64,000 nucleotides of DNA from Haliotis asinina (GCF_037392515.1 NC_090281.1:48894645-48958644), one strand, 5' to 3'; counted from the first letter of the stretch, positions 35,448 through 47,559 are shown. The notes: generated by a model from the letters alone, not told the origin. Numbers and translations are program-made.

Positions 35448-36849
35448 AAGGTAAATATGAAATTTATGATTGCATTGCACAGTTGTCATAACTTCAGAGA
35501 AACAAGTAATGGTGCAGTAGAGATAGAATTTAAATGCATCAGTCAGTCAGCTGTACAAATAATACTATTTATTGCTGTTTAAACCTTTCAAAATAAATAC
35601 AGATGAGATACGTAATAAACATACTCCAAACAACAACAGGCACAATGAATATATAAGCAACCACAGTGTTTGATGACGTATACTCAAGTGTTTGGCGGTG
35701 GCCATACTTTGAATCAAAGAGATGGTTACAAAATTATCAGGCATGTTATATGAATGCGTAGGACACCTTATGTTTGTAGTATTTCAGTGACTGTTCTAGT
35801 TTAGATTTCTATTTGTTTAGTCCATTCATATCCACTTGTCAGGATTCTGCTTTTTTGCTCGCCATGTGATTTCTTTATCAACTTGTGACACAGACAGGTT
35901 GAATTGACGCCCACAAAACAGCTTCCCCTTTGTTAGTGAGTGATCATTACTTAACGCCAGCAGTTCTGCACCTATTTGCAAATACTCCTTCTTGTCAAGA
36001 AGGACCATGTGCATACGTTAAGGTAATAGGGAACATATTTTCATGTCTATTAATATTTAAAAATGTTCATAGATGTATTGATAAAGATGACGATTACTCA
36101 TCAAATGACTCATTAATGGAGGAGATGTTTTACACACCTGGCCTATAGATCACCAAGCAGGCTTGATTAGGAAGTTATTGTCATCTTTGGTTTGAGTGGT
36201 ATTCCCAACCTTAGCTACGCCTGTCAATGTAAGTTCATCCAGGAGTAGGGGGCGGGGGTATGGTTAAAAAACTGCGTTAAAACTCACTCACCCACAGCTT
36301 ATTTAAAATGTTTTAACATGCCTTATAGCACTAAACAATATTCCTTGGCAGATTTCGGACTACCTTAAATATTTTTGGAAATCACTGAAAATTGCCAAAC
36401 CTTGCTCCCCGTATATCTACATACTAGCACTACTGGCATGCCTCAATGAAAACAAGGCAACGTAGTGACATGCAATGGATATTCTGGCTGTGAAAAATCC
36501 TCTCCGCTACCTCAAACATATTATGAATACTACATTCATAACGCCAGCACCTTACTTATGAAACGACTAAGACTATACTGAGTCAGTCTGATTATCTGCT
36601 GAAACGGACTTGGTATGAAGGTATTTTTGACAATGAAACACCTGGATTACTTAAAATCAAACATGACTCAGGGTGAGTAAAACTGTCACATTCAAATCCT
36701 TTCTATCCCAGAATTAGCTACCAGGTCGCGCACAAGCTTCAAGAACTCGAACATATTTCGCCTCTGATGCCTGTTGATGTATCCATGTCTACAGAACTCA
36801 CTGACTCACTCGCCCTCATTCGTATAATGGGATGTATTATACTACAAGG
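35448..36849. other. No gene recognised
   Basis: A SINE-terminus remnant (GCGTTAAAACTCACTCACCC) is near 36273. Nothing else. Confidence 0.4.
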
Positions 36850-37200
36850 GGTTGTTGTTTGGTCGTGTTTTTTTTAGTATGTGTATTGGGATTGTTGTTT
36901 GTTCGTTGCATGTTTCGATTTATCTGGTTGTTGAATTTTGCTACTTGGTTTTTTTTTTTGTTTTGGATTTTTTTTTTGTCTTAGTTGTTGTTATTGTTTG
37001 TTTTGTTTTGTGTTGGTTTTTGGGGGTTTTTTTTGTTTGTTTTGTTTTGTTTGTTGTGTTTGGTTGTTGTTGTTGTTGTTTTTGTTTTGGGTTTTGGAGG
37101 GGGGGGGTATTTTTGTTTTTTCTTTTTTGTTTGTTTTGTTGGGGTTTTTTGGGGGGAGGGGGTCAAGGCGGAGGGTGTTTTGTTTGTTTGTTTGTTAAAC
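36850..37200 (+). repeat. G/T-only tract, ~300 bases
   Basis: Long stretch almost without A or C on the plus strand, made of TTTG, TTGTTG and G runs (GGAGGGGGGGGG, GGGGGGAGGGGG). The 79-118-codon F/V/C/L/G-rich frames on the plus strand and the K/T/P/N-rich frame on the minus strand are composition artefacts. Confidence 0.93.
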
Positions 37201-37799
37201 ACGCCTGAGACGAATTTCACAATTTTAAAATAGACATATTGTCATCATGTGAACTTTTCATATACTTTCATTAGTAACAACTACCTTTCACATACCCGCC
37301 AATACTTTTAACAAGCACATCCACGGGTACTTAACAGTCAAACACACAATACAAACATTTACCGTGTTGCGGACTTATCTCCCCTACTCATAAAAGAGAC
37401 AGTTCAGCCATGGTAACCCAAGCGATTCCCTTGAAAAGGTTAAAACTCCTTTTCTGTTTTCATCGATTACACTGAGGATTGTATTGATCCCTGTGGTATT
37501 GTCTGTCTGATGATCATCGTTCAGCGCCACAGTGGGGAGTGGCCGTGACGGCGATACACAGACTACTTACCTAGTCAAGTGGCTGTGATGGTCTCGAGGG
37601 TGGTACTGCAAATATGTGTATGGAAGGAACGGTTTCAGGGCGTAGCAAATGTATATTATAGCATCGACAAAGAACTTGTTAATCTGACTTATGTTAGAAC
37701 TGTTCAGGTATACAAATACTATGTAAATAGAATCTGAATGATATAGTTTATTCAAAGCTGGAGCTGAGATACCCATGAAGATCCGGTTTAGAATTGATT
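37201..37799. other. No feature recognised
   Basis: No coding or repeat signal noted. Confidence 0.35.
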
Positions 37800-37935
37800 T
37801 TGAGCAATCCACGATTGTTGTAAGAAGCCACTATCACGGGATCGGTTGGTCAGGCTCGCGTAGATGGGTGTCCATGATGTTGATCATTGGATTGTCCGGT
37901 TTAAGCACATTGCTCATTGCGGCGTAAAGAAGGAA
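37800..37935 (-). mobile_element. S2 fragment, minus orientation
   Basis: CACGGGATCGGTTGGTCAGG, TGTTGATCATTGGATTGTCC and GCTCATTGCGGCGTAAAG are S2 landmarks with an internal deletion. Confidence 0.78.
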
Positions 37936-38154
37936 ATAAAAACTAAAGCCAAGACCTTAAGACTTCGGGAATCTAAAGATGCCAGTGGACCAAGAATGTC
38001 CATTTTCAGTGGGTTGCGTTGTACCAATTTCCAAAACAGTTCCAAGCGGTGAAACACCAAACGCTGGCTCCAAAAAGGAGAAGATTCTTATAAGTTGGTG
38101 AAGACAAGCAACCATCCTGGGTTTTGTGTTTGTTTGACACATTCCAACTGTATA
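37936..38154. other. No feature recognised
   Basis: Nothing beyond short overlapping frames. Confidence 0.3.
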
Positions 38155-38340
38155 AAGGCGGTCTGCAAATAATCGATCGAGTATGGGCCAAACAACCCAG
38201 TGATGACGTCGTAATAATCATATTTACACATTTGAGATATGTTGACATGTATCAGCCACATTGTCTCTAGCGATAAGCATGGATTGCTGCAAAAGAAAAA
38301 CCTTACTAACCCGGATATTTACGGGTCAGAGGTCAACTTG
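38155..38340 (+). mobile_element. S2 SINE-like element, diverged
   Basis: GCGGTCTGCAAATAATCGAT, GGGCCAAACAACCCAGTGAT, GATAAGCATGGATTGCTGCA and CCCGGATATTTACGGGTCAG are present. Confidence 0.8.
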
Positions 38341-38687
38341 TATTTCCGTGTTTACAGGCCGCTGGGGAATCAGACGTATTGTTTTTAAAGGGTTAAGTCT
38401 CTTGGATCTTAAACATCACAAACCCTGAGGCTGAATGTAAGAGACATTTGAACTGATTTTTAGGCGTTTACGGTTAATCACACATACGTAATTGTTGCAG
38501 AGATAATTGCCGTTATCAATCTTAATACTTTCACAGAGGGCTTAAGTGATTTTAAATTGATTCTTTTTGCTAAGTTGGACTTCAGATTTGAGACCACCTG
38601 TTCCTGGCCACCAAAGAAAACGAAATGTAGCAATGTAGTACCTGCGTCCGGCATAAGTGATAGCGAGGTTGTCGTGGTTGGTCTGGG

Positions 38688-38790
38688 TGAGTGAGTGACT
38701 TTGACTTTACTCTGCTTTGAGCAATATTCAAGCAATAATACAAATGTGCTGCGCACATTGGAACGTGGGGAATCTAACACGGGTCTTGTT
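38688..38790 (-). mobile_element. S1 fragment running into a G/T tract
   Basis: GTGAGTGAGTGACTTTGACT, GAGCAATATTCAAGCAATAA and GGGGAATCTAACACGGGTCT are present. The tRNA-like head is replaced by the adjacent G/T-rich tract. Confidence 0.72.
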
Positions 38791-38965
38791 ATTGTTTGGG
38801 TTTGTTTTAGTTTGTTTTGGTTGTTTTTGCTTGGGTTTTTTTTTTTCTTTTTTTTCTTTTTTTTTGGGGGGGGGGGTTGTATGTTTTTTTTATTTTTGCA
38901 TTTATAATTGTTATTTATGTTTTAAATAATGTAGGAGGTTGGGGGTGGGGTGGGGTTTTTTTCAA
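38791..38965 (+). repeat. G/T-only tract
   Basis: TTTGTTTTAGTTTGTTTTGG, poly-T with a run of 11 G's at about 38866-38876, and later TTGGGGGTGGGGTGGGG. The 70-codon frames here are artefacts. Confidence 0.9.
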
Positions 38966-38984
38966 TTCATTGTACGTGGGATAG

Positions 38985-39125
38985 AATAGTGGTGAAAGTG
39001 TCACACTACCATGCATAACATACGAGTTCGATTCTCAGCGTGGTTTACCTGTGTCTTTGATGTATAACGTTGAACCCAGCAATGTTGCAGCTACATGGTA
39101 GAGGTCTCAACCACCAGACAGTTCA
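38985..39125 (+). mobile_element. tRNA-like SINE head fused to S2-type body
   Basis: GAGTTCGATTCTCAGCGTGG contains a B-box-like GTTCGATTC, preceded by a tRNA-like stretch. It is followed by ACCCAGCAATGTTGCAGCTA and CATGGTAGAGGTCTC, resembling the S2 left part. A composite or a related family. Confidence 0.5.
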
Positions 39126-39247
39126 CTCACGACAAAATAAGCATCGATATCCGCGATGGAAATGTTATTGTTCAAATCCAGGAGCGTAGATGTAAATGCC
39201 TAACGTCATTAACGGTTTAAACGTCTACGGACCTGTATGATTTATAG

Positions 39248-39465
39248 CGAGTGAGAAAGATTTTACGCCGCTTTCAGCAATTATCAAACAAAATGACGAT
39301 GGACAACACCAGGAAAGGGCTCCACACATAGTACCTCTGTGGCCAATTGTGATGATTCACTTGTTGATGTCACCGTGCCCCAGCTGTGCTGATGATACAT
39401 GCAATTAGCATCTCTGTCTCAAATCTGATTATTTATTGGGCGGTATTGCGATATAAAACAGTATT
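39248..39465 (-). mobile_element. S1 fragment next to degraded S2
   Basis: GCGAGTGAGAAAGATTTTAC, CCGCTTTCAGCAATTATC and GGGCTCCACACATAGTACCT give S1 to about 39350. Then GATGATTCACTTGTTGATGT, CAAATCTGATTATTTATTGG and GGCGGTATTGCG look like a decayed reversed S2. Confidence 0.65.
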
Positions 39466-40029
39466 TACTCACTTTGACCATGTGGCTTTAACACCTGCTT
39501 AATATTGCACATTATACCATCGTTATTAACCCTACGTCGTATTTCGCATTTCTTAACGAAATAAGTATAAAGATACGTACATGTATACACAATGCCATTT
39601 AGAACGAAAATGTAACAGGTAATATGCTGAAAGCTAAAAGAAACGCAATTTTGAAAAAATGAAATCGTATAAATGTAAGCCTTCATCTGTATGCATTCTA
39701 TTTAAAAACGTTCTTGCGTTTCTTTCACTGTTCGGTATAAATGGGACTACATGTACACTTCCTCAGCAAAAACATTATTTCTAAAAATACTATTTTACAC
39801 TGTTCCGTAAAATAATGTCCAAGTTTTTCTGCTGACATAATTTTAAAAAGCTAATTTATCGTCTTTGATATCAACGGTATTGATTATCATAAATATTGAC
39901 GACTTTCCATATTGGCATGATCCGGTTTCTCGGTGAAGGTTAAGGCAGTTTTTACGCGCAGGTATGACACGTTGTTTTCACCGATCATTTATTTATTGAA
40001 TTCAGTTGAATGTTGGACTGCGTTACACC
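39466..40029. other. No feature recognised
   Basis: AT-rich. ACACAATGCCATTTAGAACG near 39588 recalls the S3 terminus, but nothing else of S3 is present. Confidence 0.35.
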
Positions 40030-40372
40030 AATAATAACGCTATTTTTAGACTATAAGGGGTGAATGACAGGCAACAGTGGCAAGACATTTCAGTTTTCAC
40101 ATCGTTGGCAACATCGACGTCTGTACGGCACCGACGGCGGCGATTCAGGCAGATCGTGCAACCCAACAGTGACCGGACATCGCTACATCCGGGTCCTTCA
40201 TCTTCTACGCAGGGCATCCGCATTCGTAACTTCTCGTCTCTTTCCGTGACCTACATGAAGACTCGTACCACATTCGTACGCTATCATTGCCAAGAATCAT
40301 GGCAAACCTATCAAATCCAGCCTAGCAAAACGCATTTCAAAACAAAAAGATGGCGGAACCGTTGAACTTTGA
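40030..40372 (+). promoter_or_regulatory. CpG-rich segment ending in a YY1-like ATG context
   Basis: Many CpGs (ACGGCACCGACGGCGGCGAT). Ends in AAAGATGGCGGAACCG (40348-40363), a close match to the YY1 consensus AAGATGGCGGC in which the ATG can be a start codon. That ATG opens MAEPLNFETSLNYTKRNLNIL and a stop, with no clear donor in between. A 101-codon frame crossing the segment is not recognisable. A promoter or first exon is possible but unproven. Confidence 0.25.
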
Positions 40373-41367
40373 AACTTCGCTAAACTATACAAAGCGCAAT
40401 TTAAATATACTTTGAGTTAAAGGATGAACAACTTTCAGCACTGAAACATATCTTCAAAGGAAATGACCGTATTGCTTTTTCTCCACAGGATGTAGGATAT
40501 TCTAAGTCCCATGTTTGGAAATTCAGAGTTATCTTGATAATACTAGACTATTTTCATATCTATGCCCGTTTTCGCTTACACAGGACCAAGTGGTATTTTT
40601 GTATCCATTTGACCGGTCCTTACGTTGTCCTAGCTTTGCAATCACTAGGCGTAATATTCCATCGTAACAATGACCATCACCTGTCCCCACTAGCTGGAAC
40701 TGGTTTCCGGTGAGGCTAGGTTATAACGTACTGCCGTAGCCGTCAAGGTCACCGGATCTAGCCTAAAGTGATCCGCTGGATGTGGTAGACAGACGTCACG
40801 TCAACGTAAACGTTACCCAAACAACTGTTCCATTTCAGCCATTAGGGGCTTTACACATCGTATCCATGCTTGACACAATGGTTTAATCGGCACATGCAAA
40901 GGCATTTCCGTTACTTTTTACGTATTCTTTGTCACTCTATAATATTTTAAACACACGCCTCAAGCTTCGCCTTTAAAACCTTAAAAGTAACTGAATGTGA
41001 AAAATATTTTTACGGGGAATATATATTTTCGATGTACTTGCCTCATGAAATAATAATGCCCAGAGACAGCGGGTTTTGTTTAAATTAACGAAATTAATTT
41101 GGTTTCGGATGGTCAAGATCATTAATATTTGACATGTCTTTAGGGACGTGTTTGGAACTGTGGGATTCTTTTTTTCTGCCGAATCAATAAAAAGTTAATT
41201 AACTTTTTGTTATGATACGAGATACAATGAAAGAACACTTCAAGGTAGAAATACGCTTCACCTCCATATATTTGCCAGTGTAAACAGTATAATTTCGGGA
41301 AACATTCATATAAGAATTGCCCATTTAGTCCATCACAGATAGTCCGTTAGATATCACAATCAATGAA
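40373..41367. other. No feature recognised
   Basis: AT-rich; nothing seen. Confidence 0.4.
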
Positions 41368-41402
<35 letters not shown>

Positions 41403-41404
41403 CA
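41368..41404 (+). repeat. (ACAG)n microsatellite
   Basis: About eight ACAG units, followed by AAGTTTATTATATATTTC. Confidence 0.95.
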
Positions 41405-41866
41405 AGTTTATTATATATTTCAGGCCACATGACCTATAGTACACTTGCGTTGTTATATTATTTTACATGCAGTCACGTAGGAACATAAATATGCATACAT
41501 ATATTTAAAAAAATAATTTAAAATTATTAAGAAATATCAATGTCAACAGGTTTTTCAGTTGTTGTTCATCTTTGTACACTGTTGAGATAATACGGGGGTA
41601 TCTGTTTCTAAGAAACTGGTGATGTTCTCAAATGAAAAGAACATGAAATTCATCCACAACTCATCCATTGTCGGGAAGGTGAATATGAGAGTTACCAGTT
41701 ACGATGCATTAGTTTTTTTAGCCATATAACATGAACGACCTGTGTCATAAATGTAAAGCTGTAAAGTAAATCGAATGTGGTAGTTGAACTTCAGCCCCGG
41801 AAAAACCAGCAAAGCTACAAAAGTGTTGAATGTGTACTCACTTGCAGTAGAAACTGACACAATGAC
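41405..41866. other. No feature recognised
   Basis: AT-rich; nothing seen. Confidence 0.35.
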
Positions 41867-42027
41867 GTGAGTGAGTTTAGTTTTACGCCGCTTTTACCAA
41901 TATTCCTGCAATATCACGACGAGGGACGCCAGAAATAGGGTTCACACATTCAGTTGCACCCATGTGGTGAATCGAACCCGGGTCTTCGACGTGACAATCA
42001 GACACTTTAACCATTCTAGGTACCCCT
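41867..42027 (-). mobile_element. S1 tRNA-derived SINE, near full length
   Basis: GTGAGTGAGTTTAGTTTTAC, GCCGCTTTTACCAATATTCC, GGACGCCAGAAATAGGGTTC, GAATCGAACCCGGGTCTTCG and TTTAACCATTCTAGGTACCC are all present. B box intact. Frames of 127 and 88 codons on the two strands cross this copy. Confidence 0.93.
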
Positions 42028-42904
42028 TTGTCTCCTATAGTCTGTTGTCTCTGTCTGTAGTTAACGATTGTTTCAACAAGATTCAGCTGCCATGGCGTCG
42101 CAACTTGCAGCGGATCCTGAAGGGAAACGTTGTCTGTATGGTGATGCAAACACCCTACGAGCCAACTAACTATATGGGAGGGTGTATGGGGTTCGAATCC
42201 ACGACACTCAGATCCTATGAAAATAAGAATCTCACGGCAGAGCTGTCAGTGTGATACATGACACAAAACAACAGAAGTAAAAATCTATTTATATAATGCA
42301 AATACTATTCTGAAAAATCGGGTCACAACATATTTCTTCGATAAATATTACAGATAAATATTACATGACAAACGATCTCACAAACAAAAGAGCCCCTGAT
42401 AACTTAAAACCCAAACACACACTTGTATAAAGGTAAGGTTATCAAGCATTGACGGTCAATTAAACAAGTATCTCAATTTTAAAACTTTTATATGAATAAT
42501 CCGTCAAACTTTTTCACCGGCGGTCTCTCACGGCTTTGGACATAATTCCGCGAGACTCCCCGCAAAACCAGTGTGAAGCCAACGAGGGGAAAAGAGGGTT
42601 GATGGGCTCTACTGCAGGGTCGACTCCAGCGATACCTCCACACGTCACCGTGCAAGAAGTGAGAGAACACCACCGTCAGATGCCCGTCCGCAGATGAAAC
42701 CCTGAATTATTTATGTTCTAATCTAAAATTGCCCAATTCGTTCAAGACAAAATCACCTTGCCTGCGGCTCTATCTTAATTAGCTAGGAGAACTCGCTTCA
42801 TGACTAGTTTCATCTGATTTACGACAAGAAATAACATCACACTTTGAACAGAAGCGGGAGCGGTATGAAGGCCATTCCACAATTTCGTGACTACCATGTG
42901 AAAA
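42028..42904. other. No feature recognised
   Basis: No exon or repeat recognised. Mildly CpG-rich near 42520-42680. Confidence 0.35.
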
Positions 42905-42970
42905 GTGTATGGGGGGAGGGTAGTTGGGGTAGGGGGAAAACGCGGGAGGGGCCGCGTGGAGGGTGAAGTA
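42905..42970 (+). repeat. G-rich tract with quadruplex potential
   Basis: GGGGGGAGGGTAGTTGGGG, GTAGGGGG, GCGGGAGGGG and GGAGGGTGAAGTAGGG give at least six runs of three or more G's. Confidence 0.8.
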
Positions 42971-44061
42971 GGGCGATGTTAGGTAGTGCGCGCGTTACAA
43001 CGTGGCGTAAAACCAGGAACTAGGTGCCAGAACGAGATTAGAGATATGTGTTGGGGTTTTAAACCAATGAAGTGGTTTCTTATATGTCGGAAAGAAATAT
43101 CGTCGAAAGGACAACCAGAACGCTAAGAATACCCAAAGTTGAAATGAAAATATGAGTATAAAAACATGATTTAAAAAGACATTGTGTGCCATATCATGTG
43201 CTCCCTTTTTGAATGAAATATTCAACACCCAAGTCCCCAAAACTATAAATAACTCGCATTTCTTAAACGAAACAGACACTGTATAACCAAAGTTAATTGA
43301 TTTGTAATTAATATTTGATTGTCATAAACTGTCTATGTGCTCTTGAGGTGTCGACGTTTTGACATACTCGAAAGGAGGACCTCCAGATCGTTTTGTTTAA
43401 TTTTCTACTCAAAAGAAGTTGCAAAATACTCGACATATACATATTACTCAAGGCTAGATACCTAATGAATGACAACTTCTTTAGGCTAGTATGCATGGGT
43501 ATAGGTCCTTATACAGTTGTCAAGCGAATGTGAACACGCACAGTACATACTAAAACATGAAATACGGATTCACAAAAACGAATTAAAGGCGTGCGTAAAA
43601 GGGATTAGCAACAACATAGGCTAATGACTGATTGATCCCGCGACTATAGGAAGAAGCCAGCTGTACAAGACAGGGTACAAAATATACTGAGCTGATAGGA
43701 TTAATTAGAGATGTTAGCTGGAGTGTTCTGTTGTTTTATCAAATCATTGTAGGCAGATGGGATGAGTCCCCTTGATCTCTGTTGATTGAAGGCGGATTTA
43801 AAATGCTTGTCTTAGCTTTCGCTTATTGACGTGATGGAGATTGTTTGATAGGATGTGAACGTTGTCCCACATGCCGTAGTGCCTGGGGTAGTTGATGATG
43901 CCGCCTGAGATGACTGATTGTCGGTGGGACGAAGTGGTAGATACTGTGTAACATGGGGGACTATCGTATCAAACGTCTTGTATGTTGTATATTCCAAAGA
44001 CGGTTACATCAATGCATTATATTATGGATAAAAGCCTCCTCAGTCAAGTAGACATTGAGAG
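42971..44061. other. No feature recognised
   Basis: Minus-strand frames of 94 and 62 codons (43279-42995, 43496-43308) are F/L/K-rich and unrecognised. Confidence 0.35.
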
Positions 44062-44345
44062 CTTGGTCCCATACCGGATTTGAACTCAGACTGAGACACC
44101 TAATCTCCAGCCTACTAAGTCAGCAATCAAACCCACTCAGACACCGCGGCTTCCACAGAAAATGGAAGTCCGACAACTGGTAGTCGAAACCACGTGTTAT
44201 TTGTACCCTCTGACAAATGTGTTGGTTGCAGGCTCCCACGTCTGAAAGATACGAATTCACAACGTCCTTTAGAAAATAGTCAAATGTAGCATATATGAAA
44301 TTACAATTAATTTCTAAACAAAGCACAGAATCTAGTACGTTTGAG
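44062..44345 (-). mobile_element. S3 tRNA-like element
   Basis: GGTCCCATACCGGATTTGAA, GACACCTAATCTCCAGCCTA, CCACTCAGACACCGCGGCTT form the tRNA-like head on the minus strand. Then GGAAGTCCGACAACTGGTAG and CCTTTAGAAAATAGTCAAAT follow. Shares modules with 15.0 kb and 57.7 kb. Confidence 0.7.
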
Positions 44346-44839
44346 GGGGCTGAGAGTCATACGTGAATAGAACCCATACCTTCGGGGTGAGGAACCGATT
44401 ACTCAAGTTACTGTCACGAATCTCTAATGTACTAGACTAAATAATTTAGGGATACTGGTATTTTTATGATTGATATTTAATCAGATTGTCAATGAATATC
44501 TAGATAGATCATTATTCATAATTTCAACATTTACATATATCCCAAACTATTTTTTCCAGTGTATGAAAGAATTGGACGAGCGGGTCATAAAATCGTTTGA
44601 GATATGTATATCATTAGAGATACAGAAAAGATAACTCTTTAATTTAATTTTCTTGAAGCAAAAGGGTTACACAACTGTAATCATTTCAGTAACGAAAGGC
44701 TTGTGCATTCACATTTTAAGGGTAAGGATTCACAGTTTTGTGAAATCTTTCTCCGGCATTTTATTCAAATAAAAAGCCCTCTTCACTCTTGACGACACAC
44801 TGTGTATGGTTTGTTTGATTTGTTGTTTTGAGTGCCAAA
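44346..44839. other. No feature recognised
   Basis: AT-rich; nothing seen. Confidence 0.35.
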
Positions 44840-45035
44840 GTGAGCAGCATTTCACATATATGATGGTAGTCTAATCGAGTGTGGACCAGACAATGAAGTG
44901 ATGGACATCTGCATCTAATGTATACTTACCTTGACACGCTTGTATCAACTCAACGAATCCTGTCAGTCGTATCCTACGACAAGCATGGGTTCTTGAGGGC
45001 CAGTTCTATCCCCGAAATTCACGGACCGGTTAAGA
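44840..45035 (+). mobile_element. S2 SINE-like element
   Basis: AATCGAGTGTGGACCAGACA, ATGAAGTGATGGACATCTGC, CCTACGACAAGCATGGGTTC and the CCCCGAAATTCACGGACCGG tail are present. Confidence 0.85.
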
Positions 45036-45056
45036 TGGAAACTACATGCATTTAGG

Positions 45057-45137
45057 GTGAATGAGTGAGTTTTACGCAGCTTTTTAGCAATATTCCAGCA
45101 ACATCATAGCGGGGGACATCAGAAAATGGGACATGTA
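45057..45137 (-). mobile_element. S1 fragment
   Basis: GTGAATGAGTGAGTTTTACG, GCAATATTCCAGCAACATCA and GGGGGACATCAGAAAATGGG are present. The tRNA-like head is missing. Confidence 0.8.
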
Positions 45138-46310
45138 TTTAGACTTTGGGATAATCTTATAAGATCACTCAACATATAAACAACAAACATAACCTCATTA
45201 TATTACACGTTGATGAAATATTGAGGAAAATGTTAGCACTTTGCATATTCCAACTAAGGAATAGTCGTGCATTTTACATGAAAAAATCATCAAAGCCTCG
45301 ACACGCGTAAAAAGTCAATATTACTTTCATATGCGAACAGGCCAGTATTATGAGTTGGGTTCGCGTCTTGAAAATGTGGCATCGTATCCCAGAAGACCAT
45401 CATTATAAAATCGGCGTAGCTCCAAACTAATAAAGATGACGCTCACACATTTAGACGCCCACGTAAACGCACGTACGCATGCATGCACGAGAAAGAACAT
45501 TTTGACGTGTGTGATTACTTCCGGTGACCCAGATCTGACCAGAAAGTGGCATAACGCCACTGGGAAAGAGTTCCTACCGTTCCGCTATATACTTTCTTCC
45601 TCAGATAAACACAGGTTTACACAAAGCGGTTCAACCCTACATATTGTACTTAATTTGGGGGCTTTTAGTTGTTTTTGTGAGCCCTCTAGTAAGTGTTGTG
45701 TTAGGTTTTGTGAAAAATTCAAGTATATATCAATTCATAAATAATATTTGGTATGGGGGAACGGGAGGAATTCTTACCCGCCATCGGAATGATCTGACAG
45801 AAGATAGAAGTTAAAGAAGTATGGATTTCAATAATATTGTAGACAAAACAACTTATCAGTAATATATATTTTGAAGTGACCTTCAACAGCCGGCGTTATG
45901 GTGAGAGCCTTTGAAACTGATGCTTCCTGCAATCTGTCAGCTGACCCTGGGTCCACGTGCACCGCATGCTTCTCTCAACAATCCCATGCGAAGCTGACAG
46001 GTCCTCGTCGACGCTTGAAAGAACACCACTTGCCCCGAGGTGGAGTTGTTCGACCTTGGCATTTGGTTTTACCATGCCGTTGGGTGCAATGGGACACGAT
46101 ACTGGGATTCATCGTGTGAATTTTATTTTCTTATCCCTCGTGATTACGATTTCCCAAAGGTGTAGAAATGGTGTCTTGTGTCATGGCTGTTGTTGATGTT
46201 TTATCGCCTGTTAAACCCATTTCCACAAATGATAAGTCGTCACCTGTGATGGTTAGCACAGCAAGTTTTGCGCTTTTAACTTGATAGTTTAAGGGACCGT
46301 ACATACGTTT
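45138..46310. other. No feature recognised
   Basis: Overlapping frames at 45348-45744 and 45898-46388 on both strands have no recognised motif. Confidence 0.35.
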
Positions 46311-46465
46311 TGGCTGGGGTGGGGTTTTGGAGGTGGGGTTTTGGGAGTGGGGTGGTACAGCTGATGAATTTTTTGGAGGGTCACCCATTTTCTCTTAGGG
46401 GAGTGTGTATGTCGGGGGTTGGGGTTGGGGGAGGTAAATGTTAGGACGGTGGGGGTGTCACTTTG
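46311..46465 (+). repeat. G-rich cluster with quadruplex potential
   Basis: GGGGTGGGGTTTTGGAGGTG followed by GGGTTTTGGGAGTGGGG (46317-46354) fits four or more G3-4 runs with short loops. A second set, GGGGGTTGGGGTTGGGGG, is at 46414-46431. Confidence 0.8.
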
Positions 46466-46704
46466 TACATGGTGTTCTGAAGGGTTTGTGATTGTGTTCA
46501 CGGGCGTTGTGGTTTGATGGCATAAACGCAGCCGTTTCGGAGCATGTCATTGACTTTTTCGTGCTGCACGGGATTTTGTGCACCGTTCATCTGGGCATCT
46601 TGAACATGTGGCAGATTTTGAGTGTTGAGCGCTGGAGACAGAATAGACGAGTAGCTCTCCAGTAGTTTGTGACACAAAACAGTAAAATAGAAACAGGAAT
46701 AAGA
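46466..46704. other. No feature recognised
   Basis: Nothing seen. Confidence 0.3.
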
Positions 46705-46735
46705 TTTAGAGAGATAGATAGATAGATAGATAGAG
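46705..46735 (+). repeat. (GATA)n microsatellite
   Basis: AGATAGATAGATAGATAGAT after a GAGA start. Confidence 0.95.
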
Positions 46736-46812
46736 TAGGATTAACTAAATAGACAGGTTTGCATATTTAGTTTAATTTTCATTGCATATATTTTACATTT
46801 CATTTCATTACA

Positions 46813-46902
46813 TTACAAGGGAATTTCACTTTTAGTTGATTACAAGGGGATTTCACGTTTAGTTGTTTAAAGGGGAGTTCATGTTTAGTTAGTTAAAAGA
46901 TT
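46813..46902 (+). repeat. Three degenerate ~28-bp direct repeats
   Basis: AAGGGAATTTCACTTTTAGT, AAGGGGATTTCACGTTTAGT and AAGGGGAGTTCATGTTTAGT, each followed by TGATT, TGTTT or TAGTT. Confidence 0.8.
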
Positions 46903-47559
46903 TGGTTTGAAAGGTAAGTCGAAATTTATATTTTAGTTTAATTTCCACTGCGTTACACATGGCTTTCCATTAACAAAATCAACATCACCTTCTTCCATAA
47001 GTTATAAACGGTCTTTAGTAGACAGGAGCCCAGTAAACACAGTGCAGTATTCATTCAAGACTGTCCGCCCAAACATTCAACTGTACAACAGTCATCTTAT
47101 TGTTAAAACAAAAACCGAAAAAAAACATAAGTGAATGGAATAAGATTCTATATATAACAACGGCGCACCGAAACGTGATTTGTAAATTTACATTACATTA
47201 CATACATCACTCAAATTGTTCCATTGTTCCAAATGCTTGAACCCACTGGGCAATACCTCAGAGTGAGATGCTGGTAAAAAAACAGCTATACATAATCATG
47301 TCCCTTGGCTCGAGGCGTTGGTCGGTAAAAAGGGAAAATGAATGCTTCTCGGTGGTGCGGCTTACCGTTGTCGAGTAATCACTGAGACTACATACAATAG
47401 GATAATTGAATAAAAGCAGTTACTTAAAGCTGACTGGTTTCTTCGCGTCGCGACGATAGGTACAGTTGCTACTGCAGAAGCGGACAAAGACGGTGGGATT
47501 AGACGTGGTGGACATTAATGCAATTTGAGTAAATCCAGATTCGTTTACGTTATATTCAT
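46903..47559. other. No feature recognised
   Basis: AT-rich; nothing seen. Confidence 0.35.

Noticed and set aside
36850..37220. Hydrophobic 118-codon membrane-protein-like frame
   Set aside because: The frame is a direct translation of a T/G-only tract. Similar frames appear at 26121-26454 and 38695-38929 for the same reason.
41871..42254. 127-codon plus-strand frame
   Set aside because: It starts inside a near-full-length S1 SINE and reads through it.
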